Positions 35,167 to 47,443 of a stretch of 64,000 nt of DNA are shown here, piece after piece. The notes under the pieces are model-generated. The model was not told where the DNA came from and made no database searches. It saw only the letters and a program-made list of their open reading frames with translations. The stretch comes from Amorphophallus konjac (lineage: Eukaryota; Streptophyta; Magnoliopsida; Alismatales; Araceae): contig CM040126.1 in the NCBI GenBank assembly GCA_022559845.1, positions 127,262,886 through 127,326,885 of the forward strand. Direction: 5' to 3'. The number at the start of each line of letters is the position of its first letter. The stretch's first letter is position 1. The position numbers and the translations under genes were made by a program.

Positions 35167-37094
35167 TGTACAGAGTTGCTACTTAAAGAGCGTTGCAAGA
35201 ACATGCCATAGCAATGTATAGACTTAAGTGTTTCTGTGGATGACAGAACCAATGTACAGACTTGCTTTCTGAACGATGCACAAAAGTAGTGTATGGACTT
35301 AATAGCACATGCTGCAGTATGCATATGGTGAAGTGTGTACATTGACGATGAATGCTCAGCCAAGCCAAACCTAGTGTGTAGACTCAGCCAAGCCAAACGA
35401 ATGTGTAGGCTCTGCGTAACAATGTACAGACTTGCTCATATGATGCATGAACACAACAGCAGAATGTGCAGACTTGAAGGACTTTCAGCTCGTGCAAAGA
35501 ATGGCGATGTATAGACTTAGACAAGCACACAATGGAACAATGTATAGACTTGGTCCAACAAACAATGTATGGACTTGCGTGAATTGAAGCCAATGTACAG
35601 ACTTGTTGAATGGCTCAGTAATGTATAGACTTGGCGAACCACGGTCCAATGTATAGACTTGAAGCCTTAAGAACGAGTGTTTAGACTTTGAAGCAAACGC
35701 CAGGTAAACGATGTGTAGAATTGGCCAGAAAACGTAGGGAAAGGTATGAGTGTATAGACTTGGCCAAACGTAGGGAAAGGTGAGGAGTGTATAGACTATG
35801 CTTCACTTCGAGCAGCCACAGTGATGTATAGACTTAGCCTTTGAGATGTGGCTGTACAGACTTGGAGAGTTGAAGCCAATGTACAGACTTGATGATATCA
35901 AACCGATGTACAGACTTGCAGATGCGAAGCCAATGTACAGACTTTATGATATGAAGCCAATGTACAGACATGCTGTAGCTTCAGCTGACGACCCCAGTGT
36001 ATACACTTGCTGAGGGAGAGAGTGTACAGACTTGAAGCAAAGCAAGGCAATCGAGTGTGTAGACTTGATGGTTGAGAGACGATGGCCAGGACAAGGCACA
36101 AACGGATGTATAGACTTTGGACTTGAAGGCCCAAGCAGGCTGTACAGACTTGAAGAGTAAGTCAGTGTATAGACTTCAAAAGCTTGAAGGCCCAATGTAC
36201 AAACTTTGAAAAGTCTGAACCAATGTACAGACTTGATTAAGACAAGGCAGTTGAGTGTATGGACTTTGGCAAGCAAACGGCTGTACTGACTTTGACACAA
36301 CAGCGATGTACAGACTTCCAATGAAAGCTACCGCTGTATAGACTTACTCAATCAAACCGATGTATAGACTTTGAAGGATTTGAACGGAGAATGTGTAGAC
36401 TTTAAGAACCAAAGCTCACGTTGTACAGACTTTGTTACCCAAACGATCAATGTATGGACTTGAACTTCTAGAAGTGAATGAATAGACTTTGCCACAGTCT
36501 AATGTATAGACTTCCGGTGTGAATGAAATGTTGTACATACTTGCTCAAACAGTCCGATGTATGGACTTGGAATTCCAACAGAAGGATGTATGTACTTTGA
36601 TAAGAGAATGGCTGTACAGACTTCAACACAGCTGCGATGTACAGACTTTGACAAAGCAGCGATGTACATACTTTAAGTGAAAGTCCGATGTACAAAATTT
36701 AGCTGAATACCACTGTATAGACTTCGAATATGAATGAACAGTCAATATATAGACTTCACTTGAGTGCATTGGCTGTACATACTTTGAGCAATGCAAAGGC
36801 AATCGGATGTATAGACTTGGAGAAAGGCAACTGAACACTGTACACACTTCCAACATACAGACTTCATATGAACAGTCCAATGTGCATACTTCCCTTCGAC
36901 TTGACGAACATTATGGAATGTATGGACTTTGATGAAGGGCCCAATGTATGGACTTCGCCTGAAATGCAGGAACCTAGGCACTGTACAGACTTGAGTTTTC
37001 AACAGACCGATGTACACACTTGGAAGGCTTTGAAGGCAATGTACAGACTCTACCAATATGCAGACTTTGCCTAAAATGCAGTGTGTAGACTTGA
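35167..37094 (-). repeat. Spaced TGTAYAGACTT array in LTR 3
   Basis: Collinear with the LTR 2 array. Individual copies differ, for example TGTATACACTT near 35999. Confidence 0.88.
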
Positions 37095-37360
37095 GGGGTC
37101 GACCCATCTGGAAGGGGGGTCAACCCATTGAACAGACTGACATCAAGTATCCAGATAACAAGCAATCCAGATAACAATCAATTATGAAATGCATCAGTAA
37201 TAATGAAATGCACCAAAGCACACACCACACAGCCATATTTAAATGCAGCAATAATTCAGATAAGATTTTCAATGAAACATTCATATGCACCACAAACAGA
37301 ATTGTATGCATTCAGATGACTTATAGTGATTGCTATCATCAAAATCACAGGGACACAACA

Positions 37361-39525
37361 ATCTCCCCCTTTTTGATGATGGTAACACTATGAGTACTCT
37401 ATGAGTCATACTGAGTTGATCAAATATTTCTCCCCCTTTGACTTCAGCAAAAAGACATGAATTAAAGAGGAAAGAATAAGACTGCATAAAATGAGTGAAT
37501 TACAAACTCCCCCTTTGACTAAGCTCCCTCTTATCAGAAAACGTTTTGATGAATGAAACCCATTGAGATGAAGGGATAATGTCAACAAGAGTACAGGGAC
37601 ACTCAAGAATGCTAACTTTTCATTAGCACACTGCAAGGATGAACTCTGGTTATCCAAAGAACTGCAAGTACACAGGTTAAACTGAGAGAAGTGATAAAGA
37701 GCCATAGGATGAACAGATTCAACACTTAGTGATAATTGAGATATTGAACTTTTCAGCAAGATACCAACTTCATAGAGCATAATTTTAAGTTCTCGATTCC
37801 TCCATTATAGAAGCTTATGAAACCTTGATTGTCAGATGTGGTTTAAGAATGATGTAAACCTAAATTTTTCAAAGAGAAATTGTACTCATATCTGAACCAA
37901 CTCTTAATAAAAAGGAACTACAAGCTCATATAAGATTCTAGTTCAACCAACTTCCATCTTACTTAATTTACTTTCCATGACAACTTTAACAGAAACATAA
38001 GTGAATGCACCTGAATTTTAATTGTTCTTTCAGAAATTGATTTACACAAATTCAATTTTTTTTAAATGAACAATTTTGGTTCATCAGCACCTTTTGACGT
38101 GGGGAAACACCTTGATCAGAGGCCAGAATCCCCAGTTACTCAGTGTGACAACTGTATTGCTTCTTCCATTTTAGAGAACAGAGGTAGCATTAAAAGTATC
38201 TTTGGCATGAGGATACACCTTGATCAGAGGCCAGAATCCCCAGTTACTCAATACAACTATGCCATTGCTCTACCATATTTTCACAATAATTTCCAATCAT
38301 CTCTTTAAACAGAGTTAACCATGGTACTTCATGACTCAATCCTTTGGACAGGTTTCTCAGTAACCACAGTCATTGTTCTGTCCATACTTTTACTCAAAAT
38401 GGATTCAGAACAGATTAGATGTTTAGGAACAACCACATACACTATATATCTCAGTCAGCGTAGACATGGATATCAACTTTTCAGATTTCAGAAAGTCTTA
38501 CATGAATTTACATGAAACAGACAGTTAAAGTTTATTAAGAGGTTGAAACAGATATTTTCAAATTCCTTATGACCAAACAAGAGTACATAAGACTTAAACC
38601 AGTTCCAGTTAACAAATATTTTTAATCATATATAATGGAAGGTTCCTCATTGAAGATGTTTTAACTTTTATGAAGTAGTATTCAGGCTGAAGATTTACTT
38701 CATATCTCAGCTTAGTAATTCAAGTGAGAATATTCAACAGACAGCATGGATTCTAAAAAATTGTAGCAAAGAAGCTGCTCTTGAGCATAGAAGTTCAAGG
38801 ATGACTGAATAGAAGTGAAGCTCTCCTTCAGCAGATTTAGGAGAGACAGACAGATACCTATAAGGTATGAATTCAGATTTTGAACAACTTCAGAAGTAGT
38901 CAAGAAAGATCTTTTGATACCACTTTCATGATGGAATCACTGACACTATAGAATTGACAAGATGAATCAAGTAGGTGGATAGGAAGAGTTCAGATAAAAA
39001 CACAACTGAACGGATTAAGCATGCTCCCCCTATCTATATGCAGTGAGACACTACCTTCCCCCCTTTTTTTTGATTTTTCAACAATAAGTGATATGCTATG
39101 CTATGACTCCCTTTAACTAAAAATAATAAATCATCTTATATGTCATGAAGACAATGCATATGATGAATGACTATGCAACAATAAATTTAACATGCTATGC
39201 AGTAAATCTAAAAACAGTTGTGTGATTTCAAGAGTAAGAATAATGCTCCCCCTAAATGTATGCATTCAATCTATCTTTTTGGCATTTTCAATGTAATGAA
39301 ATGCAATGCAATTAACTACATGTATGCACGGGCATGATGCAAAATATTCACATGAAGATGCAGACATTCTCTAATATGCAAATTTGACCCTTGGTACTTG
39401 GCGGAGAACTTGGTCAAAAAGACCATCTCACACAAAGTAAGAACCTCCAGACAGATTTCCTCTGCCCTTTAGTAGCTTACCATTTGATATACCAAAGTGG
39501 TCATGCATGACAATGCAATACCAAC
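37361..39525 (-). other. Non-coding 3' internal region, unit 3, left of the nested element
   Basis: Matches unit 2 (29163-31325) closely up to CAATACCAAC, where the nested sister element enters. The last five bases (CCAAC, 39521-39525) are the left target duplication. Confidence 0.85.
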
Positions 39526-40108
39526 TGTTGTGCCCCTGTGTGGTTTTGATGATGGCTGACACACCATGAGTCACACTGAGGTGTTGTGAGGTGTGCTTGG
39601 TTTTGATAATGGCTGACACACCATGAGTCACACTGAGGTGTTGTGAGGTGTGCTAATTAATATAGATGTCTGTTTGACTGCTTAAATATCTGATTGTTTG
39701 CTTGAATAGCTAATTCATGAATATGGCTAGATTGGGTTAACGTAATGGCTAATTGTTCATGCAGTGCGTTGACGCTACAAGGACACTGCGTTGACGCAGT
39801 AGTTGCTAGTTTACTTGCTGCGTTGACGCTGTTGAACAGCTGGGTTGACGCCATGCTGCCTTGTCTACCTTTTGTGTGAAAGTCTATACATTCTCTCTTT
39901 TACCTACGTTACATTGAATGAAGTCTGTACAGTGTCTCATATTGGCCAAGTCTATACAGCCTCATCCTTACCTTCGTTCCAAGCCAAAGTCTACACATTG
40001 GTTTTCATTCGAAGTTTGTACACTCACCAGTGAACGACAAGTCCACACATTGGACTGTTCATATGAAGTATGTACGTTGGAAGTGTCTTTCTTGCTTTGT
40101 GACCACAC

Positions 40109-40660
40109 TTCGTGTCGGTTTCTGTTTTCATCTTCGAGTTATTTTCAGCCCGTGTCGTCCTCATTTTCGAGTCGTTTTGATTGGTCGTTCTTCGTGTTGT
40201 TTCTGTGTTTGTGTCTTCGTGTTATTTTTGTGTTCGAGTCTTCATTCTATTTCTGTATTTGTGTCTTCGTGTTATTTTTATGTCTTCGTGTTATTTTTGT
40301 GTTCGAGTCTTCATGCTATTTCTGTATTTGTGTCTTCGTGTTATTTTTATGTCTTCGTGTTTCTTCTTTCTATCTTCGTCCAGGTTTCTTCTGATCGCGT
40401 GTTTTACTACCGTTTTACTCCATGTTATTTCCTTCTCACTTCGTGCTATTCTCATCTGACTTCGTGTCGTTGTCTTTGTAGTGTTAGCCTTGTTACTGTG
40501 GTACCTCGTGTCGTTCTCTTTGTAGTGTTAGCTTTTGTTACTGTGGTACCTCGTGCCGTTCTCTCTTTATCTCGTGATGTAGTCATCTTATGTACCTCGT
40601 GTCGTTCTCTCTTTATCTCGTGCTGTAGTCATCTTATGTACCTCGTGTCGTTCTCAGTAT
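40109..40660 (+). repeat. CTTCGTGT motif array in U3 of the nested LTR
   Basis: Roughly 25 copies of a core CTTCGTGT or CCTCGTGTCGTTCTC at spacings of about 15-40 bases, matching 48041-48600 in the 3' LTR. Overlapping open frames here (peptides such as CYFCVRVF) are repeat by-products. Confidence 0.8.
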
Positions 40661-41000
40661 AGTGCACCTTTTGTTGTTCCTACACACCTCGTGTAGTTTT
40701 AGCTTGAGTGTCAACCGACTTATTTCAGGTATATATATAGAGACAAAGAGAACCCTAAGTATTAATGGTTTTAATCTCTTTGCAGGAGAAGAAGAAAAAG
40801 AAGAAGAAGAAGGATTCTGGTTTCAGGATCAAATCCGAACCAGTTTGCTCTATTGTACTGTTCGTGGAGCCTATGCAGAGTGGGCACGTGATACAAGGTT
40901 GGCATCTGGCACGTGATCCGAGATGCAGAGGAGCCTCCATGTGGACTGAAGCATTTGGGCGGGAATCGTGGAGAGCACATGCCACCTAATCTGTTGCTGC

Positions 41001-41010
41001 TATATATATG
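41001..41010 (+). promoter_or_regulatory. TATA box of the nested 5' LTR
   Basis: TATATATATG after GTTGCTGC, conserved at 48921-48930 in the 3' LTR. A second TATATATATAG lies at 40730-40740 and could be an alternative start. I favour the first because GA-rich leader sequence follows. Confidence 0.5.
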
Positions 41011-41056
41011 TGTCTTCTTCCTCAGAAGAAGCAGGTGTGTGAGAGAAAAGAGAGTG

Positions 41057-41400
41057 ACTGAAGTAGAAGCAGCCAGAGCTAAGAGAAGAAGAGCAGAAGA
41101 GAAAGAAGAGATAGAGAAAGCTGAGAACCAGATCGAGAGAGCAGAAGATGAAAAAGAGAAGTAGGAGAAGGTAGAAGCAGTGAGAAGTAGAAGAAGTAAG
41201 AAAGAAGAAGAAGAAGAAGAAAAGAGAGTTCGTGTGAGTTACTGAAGTAGAAGCAGCCAGAGCTAAGAGAAGAAGAGCAGAAGAGAAAGAAGAGAGAGAG
41301 AAAGTTGAGAACCAGATCGAGAGAGCAGAAGATGAAAAAGAGAAGTAGGAGAAGGTAGAAGCAGTGAGAAGTAGAAGAAGTAAGAAAGAAGAAAAGAGAG
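41057..41400 (+). repeat. GA-rich 184-base tandem duplication
   Basis: ACTGAAGTAGAAGCAGCC begins at 41057 and again at 41241, followed each time by the same GA-rich sequence. In the 3' LTR the copies begin at 48977 and 49158 (181 bases). The second copy is shorter at its end. Confidence 0.88.
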
Positions 41401-41588
41401 TTCGTGCTGGGAGAAAGAGAGAAGCAGTAGAAGAAGTTTCTGCTGGACCGTGGATCAAATCCAGGCCAGCCAGCTCCTGCGAGAGCCACATTTGATTTTA
41501 TCTTTTCAACTTTCTGTTGTTGGGTTTTATTTTTCCTTTGAACTATTCACTTGCTATTCTTCCGATCCTCTAGTGTGAGATCGGGTTC

Positions 41589-42026
41589 CCTCCAGTGTGG
41601 AGGAAGAGAGACTTGCATCTCTGGTTGCCTTTGACTGGGTGTCATTGGTTGTTTCCCTCCGGTTGGGAGGAAGAGAGGTCTGAGACCTCTAGTTTGCAAG
41701 TGACTTGGTGTCACTTGTGTTTCCCTCTGGGGTTCAGAGGAAGAGAGACTTGGGTCTCTAGGTTCCCCTCCGGTTTGGAGGAAGGGAGGTTTGGTCCTCC
41801 GGTTCTGGCTTGTGGGTAGCAAGTCCAAGGGTTCCCTCCGGGTCTGGAGAAAGGGAGACCGTGTGTCTCTGGTTTCCAAGTGACTGGGAGTCACTTGGGG
41901 TGTCCCTCCGGTTGGGAGAAGAGGGGAGGTTATTCCCCTGGTCAAGCTGTTTGGCAGCAGTTGTTGCAGACTGAGTCTGCTGTGCTAGTGTTACTAGTGG
42001 AAGCCTCACTCCGGTTTGGAGTGAGG
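41589..42026 (+). repeat. Chain of about 20 consecutive hairpins in the nested 5' LTR
   Basis: Perfect or near-perfect stems follow one another with little between. Examples: CCTCC/GGAGG (41589-41603), AGAGGTC/GACCTCT (41674-41690), CAAGTGAC/GTCACTTG (41697-41717), CCTCTG/CAGAGG (41724-41740), AGAGAC/GTCTCT (41744-41759), CCAAGTGACT/AGTCACTTGG (41876-41898), AGGGGA/TCCCCT (41922-41939), GCAGAC/GTCTGC (41966-41980), CTAGT/ACTAG (41985-41997) and CCTCACTCC/GGAGTGAGG (42004-42026). Most loops are 3-7 bases. The 3' LTR copy is 49506-49945. It lies between the TATA box and the primer site. Confidence 0.9.
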
Positions 42027-42307
42027 GGTGGACGTAGGTCTGTTGACCGAACCACCTAAAAATCCTGGTGTCCCTTGTGGTTTGATCTTCTTATATGTTC
42101 ACTTAATTGCTGTGCTTTAGATGCTTGCTTAGGATCGTTTGAGGGCTTCTTGAGTTGTTGTCTTGCTTTGATCCTTCTAAGTTTCCTCAGTTTATTTCTG
42201 CAACAGTTTTAATTCCGCATAACTGAGCTTTAGAGTTTTTAATTAGGCTATATTTGTAGAGGGATACATTCACTCCCCTCTGTATCCGGGCCTTACATTC
42301 TAACAAT

Positions 42308-42321
42308 TGGTATTAGAGCGG
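42308..42321 (+). other. Primer binding site of the nested element
   Basis: TGGTATTAGAGCGG, two bases after the 5' LTR. This is the initiator-Met site with one C-to-T change. Confidence 0.88.
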
Positions 42322-42437
42322 TGTCTGCATACAAGGTCCAGCGACCTACGGATTTGATATTGCAGTCTTAGGTGCTAATTTGTTTTTAGTGCATAAATAT
42401 TCATGTTGCCTCGAACTTACTCGCTATTTATTTTTCA

Positions 42438-44951
42438 ATGGCTCTTCCACCCGTCTTTAGTTGTTCTGATTTCAGTCAGTGGTACACTGCTTTACATGCT
42501 TATGTAAATTCTGCTAATCCTGATTTGTGGAAATTAATTTCACAAGGTCCTCACACCTTACCAACGAAAGTGTCCAAATGGACCGACAGACACAGATCAA
42601 AGGATGGAGAAAATCAGAAAGCCTTTAACCTGTTGAAAGCAGCTACTGACAGAGCCTTATGGTCTTGTCTTCATAATTGTAGCTCAGCAAAGGACATCCT
42701 GGATAGGCTAAAGCAATTTCACAGGGTAAACGAGGACAGCTGCATGATGTCTAACAGAAGTAATCCAAGTGGCAGCAATCAAGGCAGCAGTCAGACTGAA
42801 GAAGATGATGATGATGAGGTAAATCTCTTCGAGAATTTTTCTCTAGAAGATTGGGAGAATGCATATGTTGAATTATTTGAATCTCATGAACTGTTAAGAA
42901 AATAGTATAAAAAATTGAAGAAGGGTACTAGTTTAGATAGTTCAAGTTCTCCTTGTAGAAATTGTGTTGAATTGAAAAATATTCATGATGCCTGTATGTC
43001 TGATCTTCTAATGTTGAAGAAACAAATTTCATTATTGAAAACTGAGAATCAAGATCATGTGAAAGAAATCTCTGAACTTGAAAAGAAGCTTAGTCTAGCT
43101 AGTCATGATTCTGTTCAGAGCAAGGGTTTGCTGAAAGAAATTGAATGTGTTAAGTCTGAATTAAACAAGCCGAAATCTAAAAATGATTCTCTTAAAGAGT
43201 TCTCCAATAAAAATGATGAAAAATCAGAGAAACTTAGATAGGAGAACAAATTGCTGATTGAAAAGCTTAATGCCATAAAATCTGTAAACATAGAATTACA
43301 GAAAGATTCTGAAAAATAACATGAAATGTTTCATGAATGTCAGTCTCTCTCAGATGAATGGGTGCTTGATGTTGATCTCCTAGAGCAGAACAGTAAACTG
43401 GAAGAGGAAATCAATGAGTTGAAACATCTAAACACCCAGCTGATAGACAGGCTAATGACAATGGAAAATGGTAAGTGTGTGAGTGTGGATAATTCTGATA
43501 GGTTGATGAATACTGAACAAGAAATTGAGAGTCTGAAAACCATCAACTTAATGTTAAATGGAAATGTCAGTTGTAGTGAACGGAAAATAGCTGGATATGA
43601 GCTTACTATCACATCCCTTCAACAAGAAGTTGATGATCTTTATAAGTCCCTATCTGAAGCTGACAATGAAACAAAACTAAAACAGGAAGTTGAAAAACTC
43701 AAGAGTCTGAATGATGCCTTGCATCAACAAGTCATTTCCTGTGAAACAGATTTGTCCAAATATGTAGCTAAATTTGCTGATTTGAATTTTGAGATTAAAG
43801 ATTTGAAAATTTCTCTATCAAAATTTGTCAAAGGTAAGGACAATCTGAACAAGCTTCTTGGAAAGAGTGATAATTTTGAGAGAAAGGGATTGGGCTATAG
43901 TCCGACAAATAAAAGGAGTAAGGGGAATGAAACATCTACTGTTTTTGTCAAAGCCACCAATCAGAAAACAACCTCTGCTCCTTCTGTCTTTCAATTCACT
44001 GCACAAAAGTCCACTGTGAAACCCAAAACTGTGGAACAAACTCCAAAACAGAAAAAGGGTGAAAATTCACAGAAAAAGGAAAAAGACACTCCTGTTGTTG
44101 TAAAGAAGACTGCACACAATTCACATGATCTCTCACACACTCACATTAAAAAGGGTTCATGCTATTATTGTGGGAAAGAAGGTCACATAATGGAGGATTG
44201 TGGATTGATGTTAAAGGATGAGCATGCTAGTGGAACTCTACATTCTAGAAATCTTTCTGATTAAAACCATGCTGCTAGGAAGCCTGATGCTTCCTGTTAT
44301 TATTGTGGGAAGCACGGTCATCTCATGAATGAATGCTTTATCATGAAAGAAGACGATAAACTACATGCCAGGTCTTCCATGCACTTTCATGATCCATATG
44401 GATCTAAACACAATTCTAATCAGCACATTGTGTGCTTCAACTGTAATAAGCCTGGGCACAAGGCTGCTGAGTGCTGGTTTAGATCTACTTGGGGTAGAAA
44501 TGGTTTTCATAAAAGAAATTCTTTTGCTTGCTCTCACTGTGGGAAGAATGGTCATACAGTCAAGAACTGTTGGCATGTTCAGAAGAACACTGTTAACCCC
44601 TATGGTGTCAAATTCCCTGCAAAACCATTTGCAAGATTTTCATGCTATAACTGTGGGAAGCAAGGTCACAAATCTTCTGAATGTTGGATGGTTAAGAACA
44701 AGCATCAAACTGCTCATGCATATAACAGAAAATCTTATGAACATGTTTATAAACATCACCATGTTGTTATTATGCATCATAAGAATCAAACACCAGCCAT
44801 TTCATGTAGATACTGTGGAAAATTTGGACATTCTATAGATGACTGTTCACTGATGAAATTTGATGATAATGTTGCTATGAAAATGTTTAGAAAACCTGTC
44901 AGGGCTAACGCAGGACCCAAAGCTGCTTGGGTCCCTGCAGGATCAAGATGA
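42438..44951 (+). pseudogene. gag: gag of the nested element: UBN2-type, coiled coil, six CCHC knuckles, four in-frame stops
   Basis: One frame from ATG 42438 (MALPPVFSCSDFSQWYTALH) to 44951, about 838 codons. It is broken by TAG 42903, TAG 43239, TAA 43317 and TAA 44262, with no frameshift. The N terminus (WKLISQGPH, KDILDRLKQ) parallels the array gag. A long heptad-rich coiled coil follows, then a basic linker and six CCHC knuckles starting CYYC, CYYC, CFNC, CSHC, CYNC and CRYC (44160-44850). The end GPKAAWVPAGSR is where protease would start in an autonomous relative. All four stops can come from CAG or CAA by C-to-T change. Expected role is particle formation and RNA packaging. Gag of this length with six knuckles is unusual for Copia elements as I know them. 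Confidence 0.9.
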
Positions 44952-47443
44952 TCAAATACTTTGCAGGTGTGTCTTGGACGGAGGAATAAAAAGGGGTAAA
45001 TTAAACCAAGGCACCCAAGTTAATAAAGCCTCTTTCAGGTAAATTCTCTGCACTTCTTGTTCTTAGAATAACTGAATAGCATGTTAAATCCGTCGTTGCA
45101 TATTCATTCATCATCTGCATTGTCAGATTCAAATTTTCTGAACTCTCCTCATACATGATTTGTTCCTTTTATGACAGTCTGAATGAGCATAAATTTTAAA
45201 ATTATGTTTCAGTGCCCTAATTGCATATCGTGCACTCTGTAAGGGGGAGTTTGACTAATGCTTGCATATCATGATAATCTCATTTGCTGTATGCGTACAT
45301 GTAGTAAGTAGCACTGCATTTCCTTACATTGAAAAATCTAAAAAGAAATATCTCATTGCATCTAGATAGGGGGAGCATTCCTGTTTCATCTCTTCACCTC
45401 TTGAACTCCTTCTATCTAGCAATTTGATCCATTCTTGGCAAATATGTGGTTCACTTGAATTCTCTGTTGTCTACACTGATATAGCTGATCTGTCTGTATT
45501 CCAGACTCAGCCATTGATTCTGTCTACTATGAATTCAATTGGTAGCTTGTTCCTATCATACACATTTCTTCATATCTTGTCAAGACTAGCCCAAGCTAAT
45601 CTGACTGAAATCTAGTCTTTAAGGCTTGCTTCTGAATTGCTCTATTCTCTCAACTATTGGTATCAGAATTGCTCTCTGCTAATTTCTCTTGACTATGTCA
45701 TTGATTTAGCCGAATGAGGAAAGATTTAATCAGTGCACCCTAGGCATAAATCAGACATTCTGAAAAGAAGAATCTTCTATTATACTGGCTTAAGAATGTT
45801 TTGATAAATCAAATTGATTTAAGTCTAATGTATTTTCTAAGTTTTGATGTAAAAGACTTGAAAATATCTAAATCATCATGCTTAACAAGTCTTAACCAAT
45901 TGCCTCATAAATTTCATGCAAAACTTTCTGAAATCTGAAAATTTAAATAACATGGCTTTCTTTGGTTAAGATACATGTAGAAAGTATTGTTCTTAATCAT
46001 TTCAAGTGTACTGAGCCTTGTTTGAAGAATCTGAAATCAGTTAAAATTTAAAGCTAGAGCAATGACTGTGGTCACAGAGAAACTGGGTTTTCTATCAATG
46101 AAATAGAGTAAGCCCATGTCATGAAGTGCCATAGTTACCTCTTTTCAATATGTTTGAAAGTCTGGCAGAGCAATGGCATGGATGTGTTGAGTAACTGGGG
46201 ATTCTAGCCTCTGATCAAGGTGTCTCCTCATGTAAAAAGATACTCCACTGCTAACTCTATTCTCTTTGAGAGGCAATACGGTTGTCACATTGAGTAACTG
46301 GGTCACTTCACCTAAGACGTGTTGTGCCTCATGTAAAAAGGTGTTGACTGAACCAAACTTGCTCAGGAAAAATAAGTGCTGCTCAATTGGTGTCAGAAAA
46401 TTCTGAAAATCTAAAGACAAGCTCAGTCTCATTTATTTCTGTTTAATCTCAATATGATCTTGTGTTTTTTTTTCCATAGGAGTCACTGAATTTAAATGAG
46501 TAAGATGGAAGGAGGTTATACATGAATATCAAATGAGTTGTTGGTTCACCTTTATGAAAAGGTGTTTCAGATATGAGTATTGATTTTCCTTGATAAACTT
46601 TGAATACATCTCTCTTAAATCATGATGGTCAGTTTAAACTCATTCATAATCTATTATAATTGAAGAATCTAAAATTCGTTTACAAAGACTTTATGAATTT
46701 GGTGTGCTAATGAAAATCTGTCTTCCTCATTTATTCACTGTGAATACAGTTTGTGTCTTGCTGATAGATGCTCATCACTTCACTATATCAATTGGCTTCA
46801 CTCCATCATCTAATCAGGGGGAGCTTTCCTGTCTTGCTGAGTGTCTTTCTTAAAAAGGGGAAATCTAGTCAGCATTCTTGAGTGTCCCTGTGTTTTTGTT
46901 GATATTCTCCCTTCATTTCAATTGGTTTCAACCTTCAAAAACGTTTCTGATCATATTGCCCTCTATCAATGTGTTTTGATTGACATTGGTTCTCTTTTAT
47001 GTAACGCACAACTCTCAGAATTTTCTTTGGATAACCAGAGTTCATCCTTGTGGATTTCTCTTGCATCATAGATCATAAGGGCAAGATTCTCTGGTCTGTT
47101 TGAGAGACTATTTGCATAAGGGGACAATGTGCTAGATTGTCTGATCATGTTGTTTGTCTGCATTAGCTCTATATCTTCTGCCATGTCAAAGGGGGAAGTA
47201 TTGATTATACCAAGTGAGAGAGTTTGTTTGCCAAAAAGGGGGAAATTTTTCATTCAATCATTGCATGCTGGCTTCTTTTGATCATCTCTAACTAATGACC
47301 TTTTGCTGAAACTCTTAAAGGGGGAGAATTCTGATGACCTGTTATACATGCTTTAATTTCTCCATATTTCATTTTTTTTTATGAAGGCAAAGGGGGAGAA
47401 GAATCTAATCTGAGTCAGTGTAACTCATAGTGTTGCCATCATC
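44952..47443 (+). other. Non-coding 3' internal region of the nested element with repeated polypurine tracts
   Basis: No pol in any frame. GGGGGAG-type purine tracts occur near 45242, 45367, 46817, 47189, 47237, 47318 and 47390, ahead of the final tract at 47444. A primer-site-like ATTGGTATCAGAATT is at 45656-45670. Multiplied polypurine tracts are a reported Sirevirus trait. Confidence 0.75.

Larger units (their letters stand above)
33949..37360 (-). repeat. LTR 3 of the array (shared by units 2 and 3)
   Basis: 3412 bases, closest to LTR 2 by eye. It has its own variant near 34031 (AGCTAACACAATCAAATAAAAC). It holds a hairpin chain at 34179-34582, a TATA box at 35003-35010 and the motif array at 35167-37094. 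Confidence 0.92.
39526..42305 (+). repeat. 5' LTR of the nested element
   Basis: 2780 bases. In order: two near-identical copies of a CTGACACACCATGAGTCACAC block (39556-39650), a short run of about eight AGTCTRTACA motifs (39885-40080), a CTTCGTGT motif array (40109-40660), a TATA box, a GA-rich duplication (41057-41400) and a hairpin chain (41589-42026). It differs from the 3' LTR by scattered substitutions and a few short indels. Confidence 0.93.

Noticed and set aside
41001..41491. Serine/phenylalanine-rich minus-strand frames over the GA-rich LTR stretch (also 48920-49408)
   Set aside because: They are translations of a purine-rich tandem repeat, with no domain and no independent support.
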